Source: Simplicispira hankyongi
GTDB lineage: Bacteria > Pseudomonadota > Gammaproteobacteria > Burkholderiales > Burkholderiaceae_C
Direction: 5' to 3'
DNA length: 64,000 nt
Assembly (NCBI RefSeq): GCF_003570885.1
Contig: NZ_QXJC01000001.1
Coordinates: 868,001-932,000, forward strand
In this document: one piece after another, positions 51,348 through 62,966 of the stretch
Numbering within the stretch: position 1 is the stretch's first letter
Layout: each line of letters starts with the position of its first letter
Position numbers and translations under genes: made by a program
Notes under the pieces: model-generated
Database searches by the model: none
What the model was told of the DNA's origin: nothing
Seen by the model: the letters and a program-made list of their open reading frames with translations, nothing else

Positions 51348-51353
51348 GGCAAG

Positions 51354-53948
51354 GTGCTCCGCCTCTTTCGCGTCTGGTCCCTCCAAGCCCTCGCCCGCCA
51401 CCCCTGGCAGAGCCTGGCGGCTGTATGCGCCGTGATGCTGGGCGTGGCGCTGGCCTTCGCGGTGCACACCATCAACGCATCGGCGCTGGAGGAATTCGCA
51501 CAGGCCACGCGCAGCATCAACGGCACACCCGACCTGCAGTTGCGCAACACGCAAGGGCATGTGGACGAGCGCCTGTACCCGCTGCTGGCGCGCGAGCCCG
51601 AGGTGGCACGCGCCAGCCCGGTGCTGGAACTGCAATTGCAGGCCAGCGCCACCAGCACCGCAGATCGGCAGACGCCCACCCTGATACGTGTGCTGGGCGT
51701 AGATGCGCTCTTGCTCCCTGCCACCGCACCCGCGCTCATGCCGCGCCCCTGGGCCAGGCTGCCCACCGACCGCCTGGCCCTGTTTGCTCCGGCCGCGGTG
51801 TACCTCAATGCGCAGGCGCGGCGTGCGCTGGACTTGCCCGAGGCACCTGCCGAGGCACCCAGCATCACGCTGCGGCGCGGGCTGGAGCAGTTCACCGTGC
51901 GGGTCGCCGGCACCGTGGTCGCAGGCGGCGCACCACTGGCGGTCATGGACCTTGGCGCCGCCCAAGATATGTTTGGCCTGGCGGGTAGCCTGAGCCGCAT
52001 CGACCTGCAACTGCGCCCGGGCACGGTGCGCAGCAGCTTCACCCAGCGCATGGCACAGCGCACCGACTGGCCGCCCGGCCTCGTGTGGGCCAACGCGCAG
52101 GACGCCGGCCAGCGCATGGATGCGCTCTCGCGCGCCTACCGCGTCAACCTGAGCGTGCTGGCCCTGGTGGCGCTGTTCACGGGCGCGTTCCTGGTGTTCT
52201 CGGTGCTCTCGCTCAGCGTGGCGCAGCGCTCGGCCGCGTTTGCCCTGCTCGCCGTGCTCGGCGCCACGCCGCGCCAGCGCCTGCTGCTGGTGCTGCTGGA
52301 ATCGGCCACGTTCGGCGTACTGGGCAGCGCGGCCGGTGTGGCACTGGGCACGGCGCTCGCAGCGGGTGCGCTGGGCCTGCTGGGCGGTGACCTGGGCGGC
52401 GGCTACTTCAGCGGCGCAGAGCCTGCCTTGCAGTGGAGCGCGCTCGCGGCGGCAGGCTATGGTGCACTCGGTGTTCTGGCCGCGCTGCTGGGCGGCTGGT
52501 GGCCGGCGCGCACCGCCGAGGCTTTGCCGCCTGCGCAAACGCTCAAGGGTCTGCACACCGCCGGTACGCAAGCACCCTCGCCGCGCACCGGACTGGCACT
52601 GTTGGCCACGGGTGTGCTGCTGGCCTTTGCTCCCGCAGTGGCAGATCTGCCGGTGGCGGCGTACCTGTCGGTGGCGGCGCTGCTGCTGGGCGGCATTGCC
52701 TTGCTACCGAGTGGGGCGGCGTTGCTACTCAAGGCACTCGGTGCATGGTCCCGGCGACATCCCCTCGCGCTGCTCGCGGTGGAGCGGGCACGCCGCACGC
52801 CCGGACTGGCGGCCGTGGCAGTCGGTGGTGTGGTGGCAAGTCTGGCGCTGGCCGTGGCGCTGACGGTCATGGTGAGCAGCTTTCGCGGCTCGATGGTGCA
52901 GTGGCTGGATGCCGTGTTGCCCGCACCGCTCTATGGGCGCGGCGCCTCGGCCGACGGCCAGGCGGCTTTCAGCGAGCGCTTTGTGCAGGCAGCGCGCGCC
53001 CTGCCAGCGCTCGCGCGCGTGGAAGGCCTGCGGGTGGTGCAGCTCCAGCCCGACCCGGCGCGCCCGGCCGTCGCCCTGATTGCCAGGCCCCTGCAGGCTG
53101 GCGCTGACAAGGTGCTGCCCTTGATCGGCCCCGCGCTTGCCGTACCGCCTGGCCGGGTCGCGGTGTACGCGAGCGAAGCGGCCGCGGACTTGTGGGGCGC
53201 GCAGCCGGGGTCTGATCTGGCGCCATTTTTAGAGTCTTTTAGGGCTCTAGCGCAGGATGGACAAGCGCCAGCAGCTTCCTTTTTTGTAGCTGGCGTGTGG
53301 CGCGACTATGCCCGCCAGACCGGCGCACTGGTCATCGACAGCAACGCCTTCGCCGCCTTGAGCGGCGAGCGCGGCGCCAACGACCTGGCACTGTGGCCCG
53401 CTGAGGGTACCGACATGTCAAGCGCACGCCGCGCGATCACGCAACTGGCCACGCAGCAAGCAGGCGCAGCGGCGGCCGAGGGCCTGCAATTCTCATCGGC
53501 CGGCGAGGTGCGCGAACGGTCGCTGCGCATCTTTGACCGCAGCTTTGCCGTCACCTACTGGTTGCAGGCGCTGGCGATCGGCATCGGCCTGTTTGGTGTC
53601 GCTGCGAGCTTCAGCGCGCAGGTGCTGGCGCGACGCAAGGAGTTCGGACTGCTGGCGCATCTGGGCCTGACGCGCACACAGATCCTGGCTGTGGTGGCCA
53701 GCGAAGGCGCGGCCTGGACGGGCGTTGGCGCTGCGGCTGGCCTGCTGCTGGGAGTCGCCGTGTCCCTGGTGCTGGTGCTGGTGGTGAATCCGCAGAGCTT
53801 TCACTGGACCATGGAGCTGCGCTTGCCGCTGCTGCGGCTGTTGCTGCTGTGCGCTGCCGTGGTGCTCGCCGGCACCGCTACCGCCTGGCTGGCCGGGCGG
53901 GCCGCCGCGGGGCGGGACGCGGTGATGGCGGTGAAGGAGGATTGGTGA
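51354..53948 (+). CDS. FtsX-like ABC transporter permease (double-domain)
   Basis: 864 residues. An N-terminal helix, a large periplasmic MacB-like domain, three membrane helices around 265-400, then a second half with a periplasmic domain and three C-terminal helices, i.e. two FtsX units fused as in AttF/G-like permeases. It likely works with the ATPase at 50149 to move a lipid or lipoprotein-linked substrate out of the inner membrane. A palindromic repeat is translated at residues about 624-646. GTG start at 51354. Followed 31 bp later by a PLP enzyme and then an AttH-type gene. Confidence 0.9.
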   Translation: MLRLFRVWSLQALARHPWQSLAAVCAVMLGVALAFAVHTINASALEEFAQATRSINGTPDLQLRNTQGHVDERLYPLLAREPEVARASPVLELQLQASATSTADRQTPTLIRVLGVDALLLPATAPALMPRPWARLPTDRLALFAPAAVYLNAQARRALDLPEAPAEAPSITLRRGLEQFTVRVAGTVVAGGAPLAVMDLGAAQDMFGLAGSLSRIDLQLRPGTVRSSFTQRMAQRTDWPPGLVWANAQDAGQRMDALSRAYRVNLSVLALVALFTGAFLVFSVLSLSVAQRSAAFALLAVLGATPRQRLLLVLLESATFGVLGSAAGVALGTALAAGALGLLGGDLGGGYFSGAEPALQWSALAAAGYGALGVLAALLGGWWPARTAEALPPAQTLKGLHTAGTQAPSPRTGLALLATGVLLAFAPAVADLPVAAYLSVAALLLGGIALLPSGAALLLKALGAWSRRHPLALLAVERARRTPGLAAVAVGGVVASLALAVALTVMVSSFRGSMVQWLDAVLPAPLYGRGASADGQAAFSERFVQAARALPALARVEGLRVVQLQPDPARPAVALIARPLQAGADKVLPLIGPALAVPPGRVAVYASEAAADLWGAQPGSDLAPFLESFRALAQDGQAPAASFFVAGVWRDYARQTGALVIDSNAFAALSGERGANDLALWPAEGTDMSSARRAITQLATQQAGAAAAEGLQFSSAGEVRERSLRIFDRSFAVTYWLQALAIGIGLFGVAASFSAQVLARRKEFGLLAHLGLTRTQILAVVASEGAAWTGVGAAAGLLLGVAVSLVLVLVVNPQSFHWTMELRLPLLRLLLLCAAVVLAGTATAWLAGRAAAGRDAVMAVKEDW
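53223..53290 (-). repeat. Palindromic element copy 10, in frame inside the FtsX-like permease
   Basis: Minus-strand reading: GCTACAAAAAAGGAAGCTGC, then TGGCGCTTGTCCATCCTGCG, then CTAGAGCCCTAAAAGAC. In the gene it is read in reverse orientation as [20 protein letters not shown], in the second periplasmic domain. Confidence 0.7.
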
Positions 53949-53967
53949 GCCGGGAAACCTGCTGCGC

Positions 53968-53973
53968 CACAAT
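53968..53973 (+). promoter_or_regulatory. -10-like CACAAT six bases before the PLP enzyme gene (leaderless candidate)
   Basis: CACAAT ends six bases before the ATG at 53980. The gene may also be read from the upstream operon, which ends only 31 bp before. Confidence 0.3.
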
Positions 53974-53979
53974 CGGCGA

Positions 53980-55038
53980 ATGACCACCACCGCCACCCCC
54001 TGGCTGCACCAGGCCATCGACCGCATCGAAGCCGACTACCAGCGCAGCGCCGACACGCACCTGATCCCGCTGCGCCTGCCTTCGCATGCGGCGCAGGGCA
54101 TCGACCTCTACCTCAAGGACGAATCCACCCACCCCACGGGCAGCCTCAAGCACCGGTTGGCGCGCTCGCTGTTCCTCTACGCCCTGTGCAACGGCTGGGT
54201 GCGCGAAGGCTCCACCATCGTCGAGGCGTCGAGCGGCTCCACCGCGGTCAGCGAAGCCTACTTTGCGCGCCTGCTCGGCCTGCCGTTTGTCGCCGTCATG
54301 CCGCGCGGCACCTCGCCGGAAAAGATCGCGCAAATCGAGTTTCAGGGTGGGCGCTGCCACCTGGTGGAGAGCGCTGGCGCCGTCTACCACGAGGCGCATG
54401 CGATTGCCGAGCAGACAGGCGGCCACTACATGGACCAGTTCACCTACGCCGAGCGCGCCACCGACTGGCGCGGCAACAACAACATTGCCGAAAGCATGTT
54501 CACGCAGATGGCGCGCGAGCGGCACCCAGTGCCGCGCTGGATCGTGGTCGGCGCGGGCACCGGCGGCACCAGCGCCACGATTGGCCGCTACGTGCGCTAC
54601 CAGCGCCATGCCACCAGGCTGTGCGTCACCGACCCGGCGGGCTCGGTCTTCAGCGCCTACCACCGCACGGGCGATGCTGCGCTCACGGCACCCGGCTCGC
54701 GCATTGAAGGCATTGGCCGGCCGCGCGTGGAGCCAAGCTTCATCCGCACGCTGGTGGACCGCATGGTCGAGGTGCCAGATGTGGAATCGATTGCCGCCAT
54801 GCAGGCGCTCTCGCACTTGCTCGGGCGGCGTGTCGGGCCGTCCACGGGCACCAACTTTGTTGCCATGCTGGCGCTCGCGGGCGAAATGCGCCAGCGCGGC
54901 GAGCAAGGCTCCATCCTCTCCTTGCTCTGCGACGCTGGCGAGCGGTATTTGCCCACCTATTGCGACGCCACGTGGGTCGCGGAGCGCTTTGGCGACTGCA
55001 CCGCCGCACACGCCAAAATGCAGGCGCTGATGGCGTAA
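53980..55038 (+). CDS. PLP-dependent enzyme of the cysteine synthase family
   Basis: 352 residues, fold type II. The PLP lysine is K57 in [33 protein letters not shown] and the phosphate loop [14 protein letters not shown] follow. The sequence differs from CysK/CysM and resembles the branch that includes cysteine desulfhydrases such as Cds1; the true reaction cannot be told. It sits between the permease and AttH genes with gaps of 31 and 5 bp, so it is part of that transcript. Confidence 0.85.
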   Translation: MTTTATPWLHQAIDRIEADYQRSADTHLIPLRLPSHAAQGIDLYLKDESTHPTGSLKHRLARSLFLYALCNGWVREGSTIVEASSGSTAVSEAYFARLLGLPFVAVMPRGTSPEKIAQIEFQGGRCHLVESAGAVYHEAHAIAEQTGGHYMDQFTYAERATDWRGNNNIAESMFTQMARERHPVPRWIVVGAGTGGTSATIGRYVRYQRHATRLCVTDPAGSVFSAYHRTGDAALTAPGSRIEGIGRPRVEPSFIRTLVDRMVEVPDVESIAAMQALSHLLGRRVGPSTGTNFVAMLALAGEMRQRGEQGSILSLLCDAGERYLPTYCDATWVAERFGDCTAAHAKMQALMA

Positions 55039-55043
55039 GCACC

Positions 55044-56174
55044 ATGCGCCCGGCACCGTCGACAACACCACCCGCAACGGTGCCAACGTCCGCCTGGTCG
55101 CGACGCGAGTGGCTTGCGCTGTGCTTGGGCACGTGCACCTTGCCGCTCACGGCTGCGGCGCAGACCCTTCCTGCCGGGCCGCTGCATTTTCCCCGTGACC
55201 ACGGCAGCCACCCCGAGCTGCGCACCGAGTGGTGGTACCTTACCGGCCACGCGCGCGCAGGCGAACGCACCTTCGGTTTTCAACTGACCTTCTTTCGCAG
55301 CCGGGTGCCAGGAACACAGGCGCTGCATTCGCGGTTTGCCGCACGGCAACTGCTCTTCGCGCACGCGGCGCTCACCGACCTGCAAGGCAGGCGAATGCTG
55401 CACGAGCAGCGGATTGCGCGCGCCGGCTTTAGCCTGGCCGAGGCGAGTGAGCAGGATACGGATATCGTCCTCGGCGATTGGCTTTTGAAACGTCGCGATG
55501 CCGCGGGTCGCAGCCAGTACACCGCTCGCATGCTGGGCACCGATTTCGCACTGGAACTGGAGCTGACGGCCACCCAGGAGGTGCTGCTGCAAGGCGAGGC
55601 CGGAATTTCGCGCAAGGGGCCGCAGCCCGACAACCTGAGCTACTACATCACCGAGCCGCAGTTGCAGGTGCAAGGCCACATCACCCTCGGGCGCGAGCGC
55701 TTGGCCGTACACGACACTGCGGCCCGCGCCTGGCTGGACCACGAGGCCAGCCAAGCCATCCTGCCGACCGAGGCCGTGGGTTGGGACTGGATAGGCATGA
55801 ACCTGGAGGATGGCAGCGCGCTCACGGCTTTCCAGCTGCGGCGCGCGAATGGCACGGCGCTCTGGGTGGGCGGTTCGTGGCGCGCGCCTGGCGGGCCAGC
55901 ACGCAATTTTGGCCCTGAGACGCTGCGCTTTACGCCCCTGCGCTCCTGGACCAGTGGCGCTAGCGGTGCACGCTACCCCGTGGCCTGGCGGCTCAGCACA
56001 CCGGTCGGCCTGTTTGAAGTGCACGCGCTGCTGGATGCGCAAGAGCTCGACAGCCGCGCCTCCACCGGGGCCTTCTACTGGGAAGGCTTGAGCGAACTGC
56101 GCGGGGCACGAGGCCAGGCAGTGGGGCGCGGCTATCTGGAAATGACAGGCTATGCCGCGCGGCTGGCGCTGTAA
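55044..56174 (+). CDS. AttH/CrtC-like lipocalin-fold protein, exported
   Basis: 376 residues. Twin-arginine-like signal SRREWLALCLGTCTLPLTAAAQ at about 19-40 suggests Tat export. The family motifs are HPELRTEWWYLTGHARAG, FGFQLTFFRSR, and AWLDHEASQAILP-VGWDWIGMNLEDGS. AttH/CrtC proteins include carotenoid hydratases, but the AttH branch is tied to an ABC exporter, as here (ATPase 50149, permease 51354). It may act on the exported lipid or be its periplasmic carrier. ATG at 55044 is 5 bp after the PLP gene. Confidence 0.88.
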   Translation: MRPAPSTTPPATVPTSAWSRREWLALCLGTCTLPLTAAAQTLPAGPLHFPRDHGSHPELRTEWWYLTGHARAGERTFGFQLTFFRSRVPGTQALHSRFAARQLLFAHAALTDLQGRRMLHEQRIARAGFSLAEASEQDTDIVLGDWLLKRRDAAGRSQYTARMLGTDFALELELTATQEVLLQGEAGISRKGPQPDNLSYYITEPQLQVQGHITLGRERLAVHDTAARAWLDHEASQAILPTEAVGWDWIGMNLEDGSALTAFQLRRANGTALWVGGSWRAPGGPARNFGPETLRFTPLRSWTSGASGARYPVAWRLSTPVGLFEVHALLDAQELDSRASTGAFYWEGLSELRGARGQAVGRGYLEMTGYAARLAL

Positions 56175-56201
56175 CAGCGCCGTTTGGCAGACAGCCCGGA
56201 A

Positions 56202-57197
56202 TCAGATTTTCCCGGCCCCGCGCCGGCGGGTCAGCCAGGCGATGATTTCGCCCATGATGCCGCGCCGGAAGGCGAGCACACAGACCACGAAAATCAGGCC
56301 CGTGACCATGGTGACCGATTCACCCAGCGTGTTGAACCAGTCGATATGGGTCGTCTCGGCAAGGAAATGCCCCACCTCGCCAAGCTTGTTTTCCAACAAC
56401 ACCACCACGGCCGAGCCCACCAGCGGACCAGAGAGCGTTCCCAAGCCGCCGAGCAGCGTCATCAGCACCACGTGGCCCGATGCCGTCCAGTGCACATCGC
56501 TGAGCGTGGCAAACCCCATCACCAGCGTCTTGAGGGCACCCGCCAAGCCAGAGAGCGCTGCCGAGAGCACAAAGGCCAGCAATTTGAATCGGTTGGTGTC
56601 GTAACCCAGCGAAGTCGCGCGCGGCTCGTTCTCCTTGATGGCCTTGAGCACCTGGCCAAACGGCGAATGCACGGTGCGCACGATCAGCAGAAAAGCCGCC
56701 ACGACAATGGCCAGCACGATGTAGTACAGCACCAGGTCGTTCTTGAGGTCGATCAGGCCAAACAGCATGCCGCGCGGCACCGACTGCAGGCCGTCCTCAC
56801 CCCCGGTGAACGGGGCTTGGAGCGCGACGAAAAACAGCATCTGCGCCAGCGCCAGCGTGATCATGGTCGAGTAGATGCCCGTGCGCCGGATCGCAAAGAA
56901 GCCGACGATGAGCCCCAGAAAGGCGCCCCCGGCCGTGCCCAGCAGAAGGCCCACTTCCGGGGTCAGGCCCCATACCTTGATCGCGTACCCAGTGACATAC
57001 GCAGCTCCGCCAAGAAAGGCGGCATGGCCGAACGACAGCATGCCGGTGTAGCCCAGCAACAGGTTGAAGGCCGCGGCGAACAGCGCGAAGCACATCAGCT
57101 TCATCACGAAAACCGGGTAGGCGCCTAAAAATGGCGCCGCCAACAGACCTACGAAAAGCAGGCCATAGCCCAGGACAGCAAGATTCTTGAGATTCAT
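56202..57197 (-). CDS. livM: Branched-chain amino-acid-type ABC transporter permease LivM
   Basis: 331 residues, about nine membrane helices. ALFAAAFNLLLGYTGMLSFGHAAFLGGAAYV and RTGIYSTMITLALAQMLFF, and the ATPase contact GYDTNRFKLLAFVLSAALSGLAGAL, are typical LivM motifs. Last gene of a five-gene minus-strand operon livG-livF-livK-livH-livM. Convergent with the AttH gene at 28 bp. The substrate may be branched-chain amino acids, or another compound such as an aromatic acid or amide. Confidence 0.93.
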   Translation of the reverse strand: MNLKNLAVLGYGLLFVGLLAAPFLGAYPVFVMKLMCFALFAAAFNLLLGYTGMLSFGHAAFLGGAAYVTGYAIKVWGLTPEVGLLLGTAGGAFLGLIVGFFAIRRTGIYSTMITLALAQMLFFVALQAPFTGGEDGLQSVPRGMLFGLIDLKNDLVLYYIVLAIVVAAFLLIVRTVHSPFGQVLKAIKENEPRATSLGYDTNRFKLLAFVLSAALSGLAGALKTLVMGFATLSDVHWTASGHVVLMTLLGGLGTLSGPLVGSAVVVLLENKLGEVGHFLAETTHIDWFNTLGESVTMVTGLIFVVCVLAFRRGIMGEIIAWLTRRRGAGKI

Positions 57198-57210
57198 GTT
57201 GTGGGCCCCG

Positions 57211-58095
57211 TCAATTTTCTTTGCCGAACAGGCCGGCGGGGCGAATCAGGAGCACGATCACCATGATGACGAACACCACGGTGGACGAGGCTTCTGGATA
57301 AAAAACTTTGGTGAACCCTTCAATGACGCCAAGACCAAGACCGGTCAGGATGGACCCCATGATCGAGCCCATGCCACCAATGACCACCACGGCAAACACC
57401 ACGATGATCATGTTTTGCCCCATCAAAGGCGACACCTGGTACACCGGGGCCGACAGAACACCCGCAAACGCCGCCAGCGCGGCGCCGAAGGCATAGGTGA
57501 GCGTGACCATGACGGGCACGTTCACACCAAAGGCTTCGACCAGGCGAGGGTTTTCGGTCCCTGCGCGCAGGTAGGCACCAAGTTTGGTCTTTTCGATCAC
57601 GAACCAGGTGGCAAGGCAGACGGAGATAGACGCCACCACGACCCAGGCGCGGTAGTTGGGCAGAAACATGAACCCGAGGTTGGTACCGCCAGACAGCAGA
57701 TCGGGCGTGTCGTAACCCAAACCCGACACACCGTAGACCGAGCGGAACACACCCTCGATCAACAGCGTCAACCCCAGCGTGAGCAGCAGACCATACAAAT
57801 GGTCGAGCTTGTAGATCCAGCGCAGCAGCAGGCGCTCAATGAGCACCCCGAACACCCCCACGACCAGCGGTGCCACCACCAGCATCACCCAGTAGTTGAT
57901 GCCAAAGTAGTTCATGGCCATCCAGGTAATCACGGCCCCCATCATGAACAGCGCACCATGCGCAAAGTTGATGACATTGAGCAGGCCGAAGATCACGGCG
58001 AGCCCCAGGCTAAGAATTGCGTAGAACGAGCCGTTGACCAGCCCCAGAAGGAGCTGGCTCAGCAAGCCTGGCAATGAGATACCAAAGAATTCCAT
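57211..58095 (-). CDS. livH: Branched-chain amino-acid-type ABC transporter permease LivH
   Basis: 294 residues, about eight membrane helices. LSQLLLGLVNGSFYAILSLGLAVIFGLLNVINFAHGALFMMGA and the later GIMGSIMG-type loop GGMGSIMGSILTGLGLGVIEG are family hallmarks. Lies 13 bp before livM and 36 bp after the binding-protein gene. Confidence 0.94.
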   Translation of the reverse strand: MEFFGISLPGLLSQLLLGLVNGSFYAILSLGLAVIFGLLNVINFAHGALFMMGAVITWMAMNYFGINYWVMLVVAPLVVGVFGVLIERLLLRWIYKLDHLYGLLLTLGLTLLIEGVFRSVYGVSGLGYDTPDLLSGGTNLGFMFLPNYRAWVVVASISVCLATWFVIEKTKLGAYLRAGTENPRLVEAFGVNVPVMVTLTYAFGAALAAFAGVLSAPVYQVSPLMGQNMIIVVFAVVVIGGMGSIMGSILTGLGLGVIEGFTKVFYPEASSTVVFVIMVIVLLIRPAGLFGKEN

Positions 58096-58131
58096 GGGCA
58101 GAACAGGTCGTGGAAGGGTCGGGTCAGAGGT

Positions 58132-59331
58132 TTATTTCCAGAGCGCGCACTTGCTGTCGGCCTTGGTGGTGAACACCGAGTCGCCGGGCAGCTTCTTCAC
58201 GATCTTGAGGTAGTCCCAGGGCTTCTTGGATTCGGAAGGTTGCTTGGCTTCCACCAGGTACATCTCGTGCACCATGCGGCCATCCGGGCGGATGATGCCG
58301 TTCTTGGCATAGAAGTCGTTGATGGGCGTCTTCTTCATGTACTCCATCACCTTGTCGGCATCGGTTGTCTTCACGGCCGCAACGGCCTTCAGGTAGGTCA
58401 TGGTGGCCGAGTAGTCGGCCGCCTGCACGTCCGTGGGCATGCGCTTCATCTTGGCGAAATACTTCTCGCCAAATTTGCGCGATGCATCGTCCTTGTCCCA
58501 GTACCAGCTGGTGGTGTGCAGCAGGCCGCCCACATTCTTCAGGCCCAGGCTGTGGATGTCACTCAGGAACACCAGCAGACCTGCCACTTTCATGGTCTTG
58601 TCAATACCGAATTCCTTGGCGGCCTTGACGGAGTTGATCGTGTCGCCACCCGCGTTGGCCAGGCCCAGGACTTGCGCCTTGGAGCTTTGCGCCTGCAGCA
58701 AGAAGGACGAAAAATCCGACGCGTTGAGCGGATGGCGCACGGCGCCCAGCACCTTGCCACCCTTGGCTTCCACCACGGCAGAGGTATCTTTCTCAAGCGC
58801 ATGGCCAAAGGCATAGTCGGCCGTCAGGAAGAACCAGGTCTTGTAGCCCTCATCGACCAGAGCTCCGCCCGTACCCTTGGCCAGTGCCACGGTGTCGTAG
58901 CCGTAGTGCACGGTATAGGGCGTGCAGGCTTCGTTGGTGAGCGCCGACGAACCAGCACCGTTGTTGATGTACACACGCTTCTTCTCCTGCGCCACCTTGG
59001 CCGTGGCCAGCGCGGTGCCCGAGTTGGTGCCACCGAAAATCATGGTCGCGCCCTGTGTGTCGATCCATTCACGTGCCTTGGAAGCGGCGATGTCGGCCTT
59101 GTTCTGGTGGTCGGCCGTGAGCAGTTCGATCGGTTGACCAAGCGCCTTGCCGCCAAAATCATCAATGGCCATCTGGATGGCAGTAGCGCCGCCCTTGCCT
59201 TCCACATCCGAGTAAAGGCTCGACATGTCGGTGACGAATCCGATGACGACCTTTTCCTGGGCGTGCGCGGCGCCGGTGGCCAGGCCTGCAGCGGCGAGCA
59301 TCAATGCCAGTGTGGTGTGCTTGTACTTCAT
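58132..59331 (-). CDS. Periplasmic binding protein of the Liv-type transporter
   Basis: 399 residues. Sec signal peptide 1-24 (ALMLAAAGLATGAAHA), then a type 1 periplasmic binding fold starting VVIGFVTDMSSLYSDVEGKG, with GGTNSGTALATAKVA and HYGYDTVALAKGTGG. It is related to LivK but long and without LivK's classic Leu-binding pocket spacing, so the ligand is not certain. AAGGAGA precedes the ATG at 59331. Between livF (76 bp) and livH (36 bp). Confidence 0.9.
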   Translation of the reverse strand: MKYKHTTLALMLAAAGLATGAAHAQEKVVIGFVTDMSSLYSDVEGKGGATAIQMAIDDFGGKALGQPIELLTADHQNKADIAASKAREWIDTQGATMIFGGTNSGTALATAKVAQEKKRVYINNGAGSSALTNEACTPYTVHYGYDTVALAKGTGGALVDEGYKTWFFLTADYAFGHALEKDTSAVVEAKGGKVLGAVRHPLNASDFSSFLLQAQSSKAQVLGLANAGGDTINSVKAAKEFGIDKTMKVAGLLVFLSDIHSLGLKNVGGLLHTTSWYWDKDDASRKFGEKYFAKMKRMPTDVQAADYSATMTYLKAVAAVKTTDADKVMEYMKKTPINDFYAKNGIIRPDGRMVHEMYLVEAKQPSESKKPWDYLKIVKKLPGDSVFTTKADSKCALWK

Positions 59332-59407
59332 GCGGTGTCTCCTTGTGGACGGTTGGAAAACAAAAAAATGAAAGGATGCTTGCGACAAGCAAGCGGCAGT
59401 GACGCGC

Positions 59408-60133
59408 TCAAATCCCCAGCAACTGGTTGAGGATCGGCATACGGGATTCAAGCTCTGCCGCAGCGAAATGCTGCACCACGGCGCCATGTTCAATCACGTA
59501 AAACCGATCAGCAAGCGGAGCGGCGAACCGAAAATTCTGCTCGACCATGACCACCGTATAACCCTTGGTCCGCAGCGTGGTGATCATGCGTGCCAGCGCC
59601 TGCACGATCACCGGCGCAAGGCCTTCGGAAATTTCGTCGAGCAGCAACAGCTTGGCACCCGTGCGCAGGATGCGCGCCACGGCCAGCATCTGCTGCTCGC
59701 CGCCGGACAGGCGCGTGCCCTGGCTATTGCGGCGCTCGGCGAGGTTGGGAAACATGTCGTAGATCTCTTCAAGCGACATGCCGGGCGTGCCGGTCTTGAG
59801 CACTGGCGGCAGCAGCAGGTTTTCTTCGCACGACAGGCTGGCGAAGATGCCCCGCTCCTCCGGGCAATAGCCCACGCCAAGGTGCGCAATGCGGTGCGTG
59901 GGCATGTCGATGGTTTCCACGCCATTGATCTTGATGGAGCCCTTGCGCGCCCCGGTCAATCCCATGACGGCGCGCAGGGTGCTGGTGCGGCCGGCGCCGT
60001 TGCGCCCAAGCAGCGTCACCACTTCGCCGGGCCGCACGACAACGTCAATGCCATGCAGCACGTGCGATTCGCCGTACCAGGCTTCTAGCTTGGCAATTTC
60101 AAGGGCGGGAGTCTGGCTGGCGGTGCTTGCCAT
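59408..60133 (-). CDS. livF: Branched-chain amino-acid-type ABC transporter ATPase LivF
   Basis: 241 residues. The Walker A reads GRNGAGRTS, with Arg in place of the usual Lys; signature LSGGEQQMLAVARIL and Walker B LLLLDEISEGLAPV are normal, and the H-loop is in VVMVEQNF (Gln, usual for LivF). The Lys-to-Arg change normally harms ATPases, yet I recall it in other betaproteobacterial LivF proteins, so the subunit may still work or be a degenerate site. The ATG at 60133 is one base from the livG stop. Confidence 0.92.
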   Translation of the reverse strand: MASTASQTPALEIAKLEAWYGESHVLHGIDVVVRPGEVVTLLGRNGAGRTSTLRAVMGLTGARKGSIKINGVETIDMPTHRIAHLGVGYCPEERGIFASLSCEENLLLPPVLKTGTPGMSLEEIYDMFPNLAERRNSQGTRLSGGEQQMLAVARILRTGAKLLLLDEISEGLAPVIVQALARMITTLRTKGYTVVMVEQNFRFAAPLADRFYVIEHGAVVQHFAAAELESRMPILNQLLGI

Positions 60134-60134
60134 G

Positions 60135-60905
60135 TCAGTGCGCTCCTTGCAGCTGGGCATCGGTGCTGCCCATGTAGGCTTCCATCACCTCGGGGTTGGT
60201 GGAAACTTCGTCGTAGGGGCCCTCGGCCAGCACAGTGCCGCGCTGCAGCACGGTAATGCGGTCGGCGATGGTCGAGACCACTTTCATGTTGTGCTCCACC
60301 ATCAGGATGGTGCGGCCAACCGAGACCTTGCGGATCAGGTCGGTCACGCGGTCAACGTCCTCGTGGCCCATGCCCTGGGTAGGCTCATCGAGCAGCATCA
60401 GCTCAGGCTCCATGGAAAGCGTGGTGGCAATCTCAAGCGCACGCTTGCGCCCGTAGGGCAGGTTCACGGTCACTTCGTCGGCCAGATCTTCGAGGCCCAC
60501 CTCGGTGAGCAGTTGCATCGCCCGGTCGTCGAGCTGGCGCAGGCTGCGCTCACTGCGCCAGAAATGGAACGCCGTGCCCAGCCTGCGCTGCAGGCCGATA
60601 CGCACGTTTTCGATCAGCGTGAGGTGCGGGAACACCGCCGAAATCTGAAACGAGCGGATGACCCCACGCCGCGCGATCTGGGCCGGCTGCTCGCGCGTGA
60701 TGTCACGGCCATTGAAACGGATGCTGCCCGAAGTGGGCTCAAGGAATTTCGTCAGCAGGTTGAAGCAGGTGGTTTTGCCCGCGCCATTGGGACCAATCAG
60801 CGCATGGATGGAATGGCGTTGAACGTTCAAGCTCACGTCGCTCACAGCGGTAAAGCCCTTGAACTCCTTCGTCAAATTGCGGGTCTCAAGAATAAAGTCG
60901 CTCAT
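60135..60905 (-). CDS. livG: Branched-chain amino-acid-type ABC transporter ATPase LivG
   Basis: 256 residues. Walker A GPNGAGKTT intact, RSFQISAVFPHLTLIENV Q-loop, the LivG-type signature region LPYGRKRALEIATTL (in place of LSGGQ), Walker B LMLLDEPTQGMGHEDV and the H-loop MVEHNM. First gene of the Liv-type operon. ATG at 60905 follows CAGG; the frame stays open for 21 more codons. Divergent from the MsbA-like gene across 164 bp. Confidence 0.94.
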   Translation of the reverse strand: MSDFILETRNLTKEFKGFTAVSDVSLNVQRHSIHALIGPNGAGKTTCFNLLTKFLEPTSGSIRFNGRDITREQPAQIARRGVIRSFQISAVFPHLTLIENVRIGLQRRLGTAFHFWRSERSLRQLDDRAMQLLTEVGLEDLADEVTVNLPYGRKRALEIATTLSMEPELMLLDEPTQGMGHEDVDRVTDLIRKVSVGRTILMVEHNMKVVSTIADRITVLQRGTVLAEGPYDEVSTNPEVMEAYMGSTDAQLQGAH

Positions 60906-61056
60906 CAGGACCTGAAGTGTTTTCTTAGGGATGGGGGCCATGCAATGCACACAGCAGAGCGCATGCAAAACTTGTCATAGGTCATGGTACGGCGCCATGC
61001 CTAGGGTTGCACTGGGACTAACGCGTATGTAAAAGTGCCTACAAGGCTGCCCGCCC

Positions 61057-61062
61057 TACACT
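61057..61062 (+). promoter_or_regulatory. -10-like TACACT seven bases before the MsbA-like gene (leaderless candidate)
   Basis: TACACT ends seven bases before the ATG at 61070; no ribosome-binding sequence is seen. Confidence 0.35.
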
Positions 61063-61069
61063 TGGCAAC

Positions 61070-62896
<1,827 letters not shown>

Positions 62897-62900
62897 GAAA

Positions 62901-62964
62901 TATAGGAAAAATGGCCTCTAGCGCTTATCACATAAGCGCTATAAGCTATGTTTTTAATAGTATT
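62901..62964 (-). repeat. Palindromic element copy 11, between convergent ABC exporter and DUF1178 genes
   Basis: Minus-strand reading: ACTATTAAAAACATAGCTTA, then TAGCGCTTATGTGATAAGCG, then CTAGAGGCCATTTTTCC. Perfect AGCGCTTAT and ATAAGCGCT arms around three bases. Almost fills the 70-bp gap. Confidence 0.85.
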
Positions 62965-62966
62965 CG

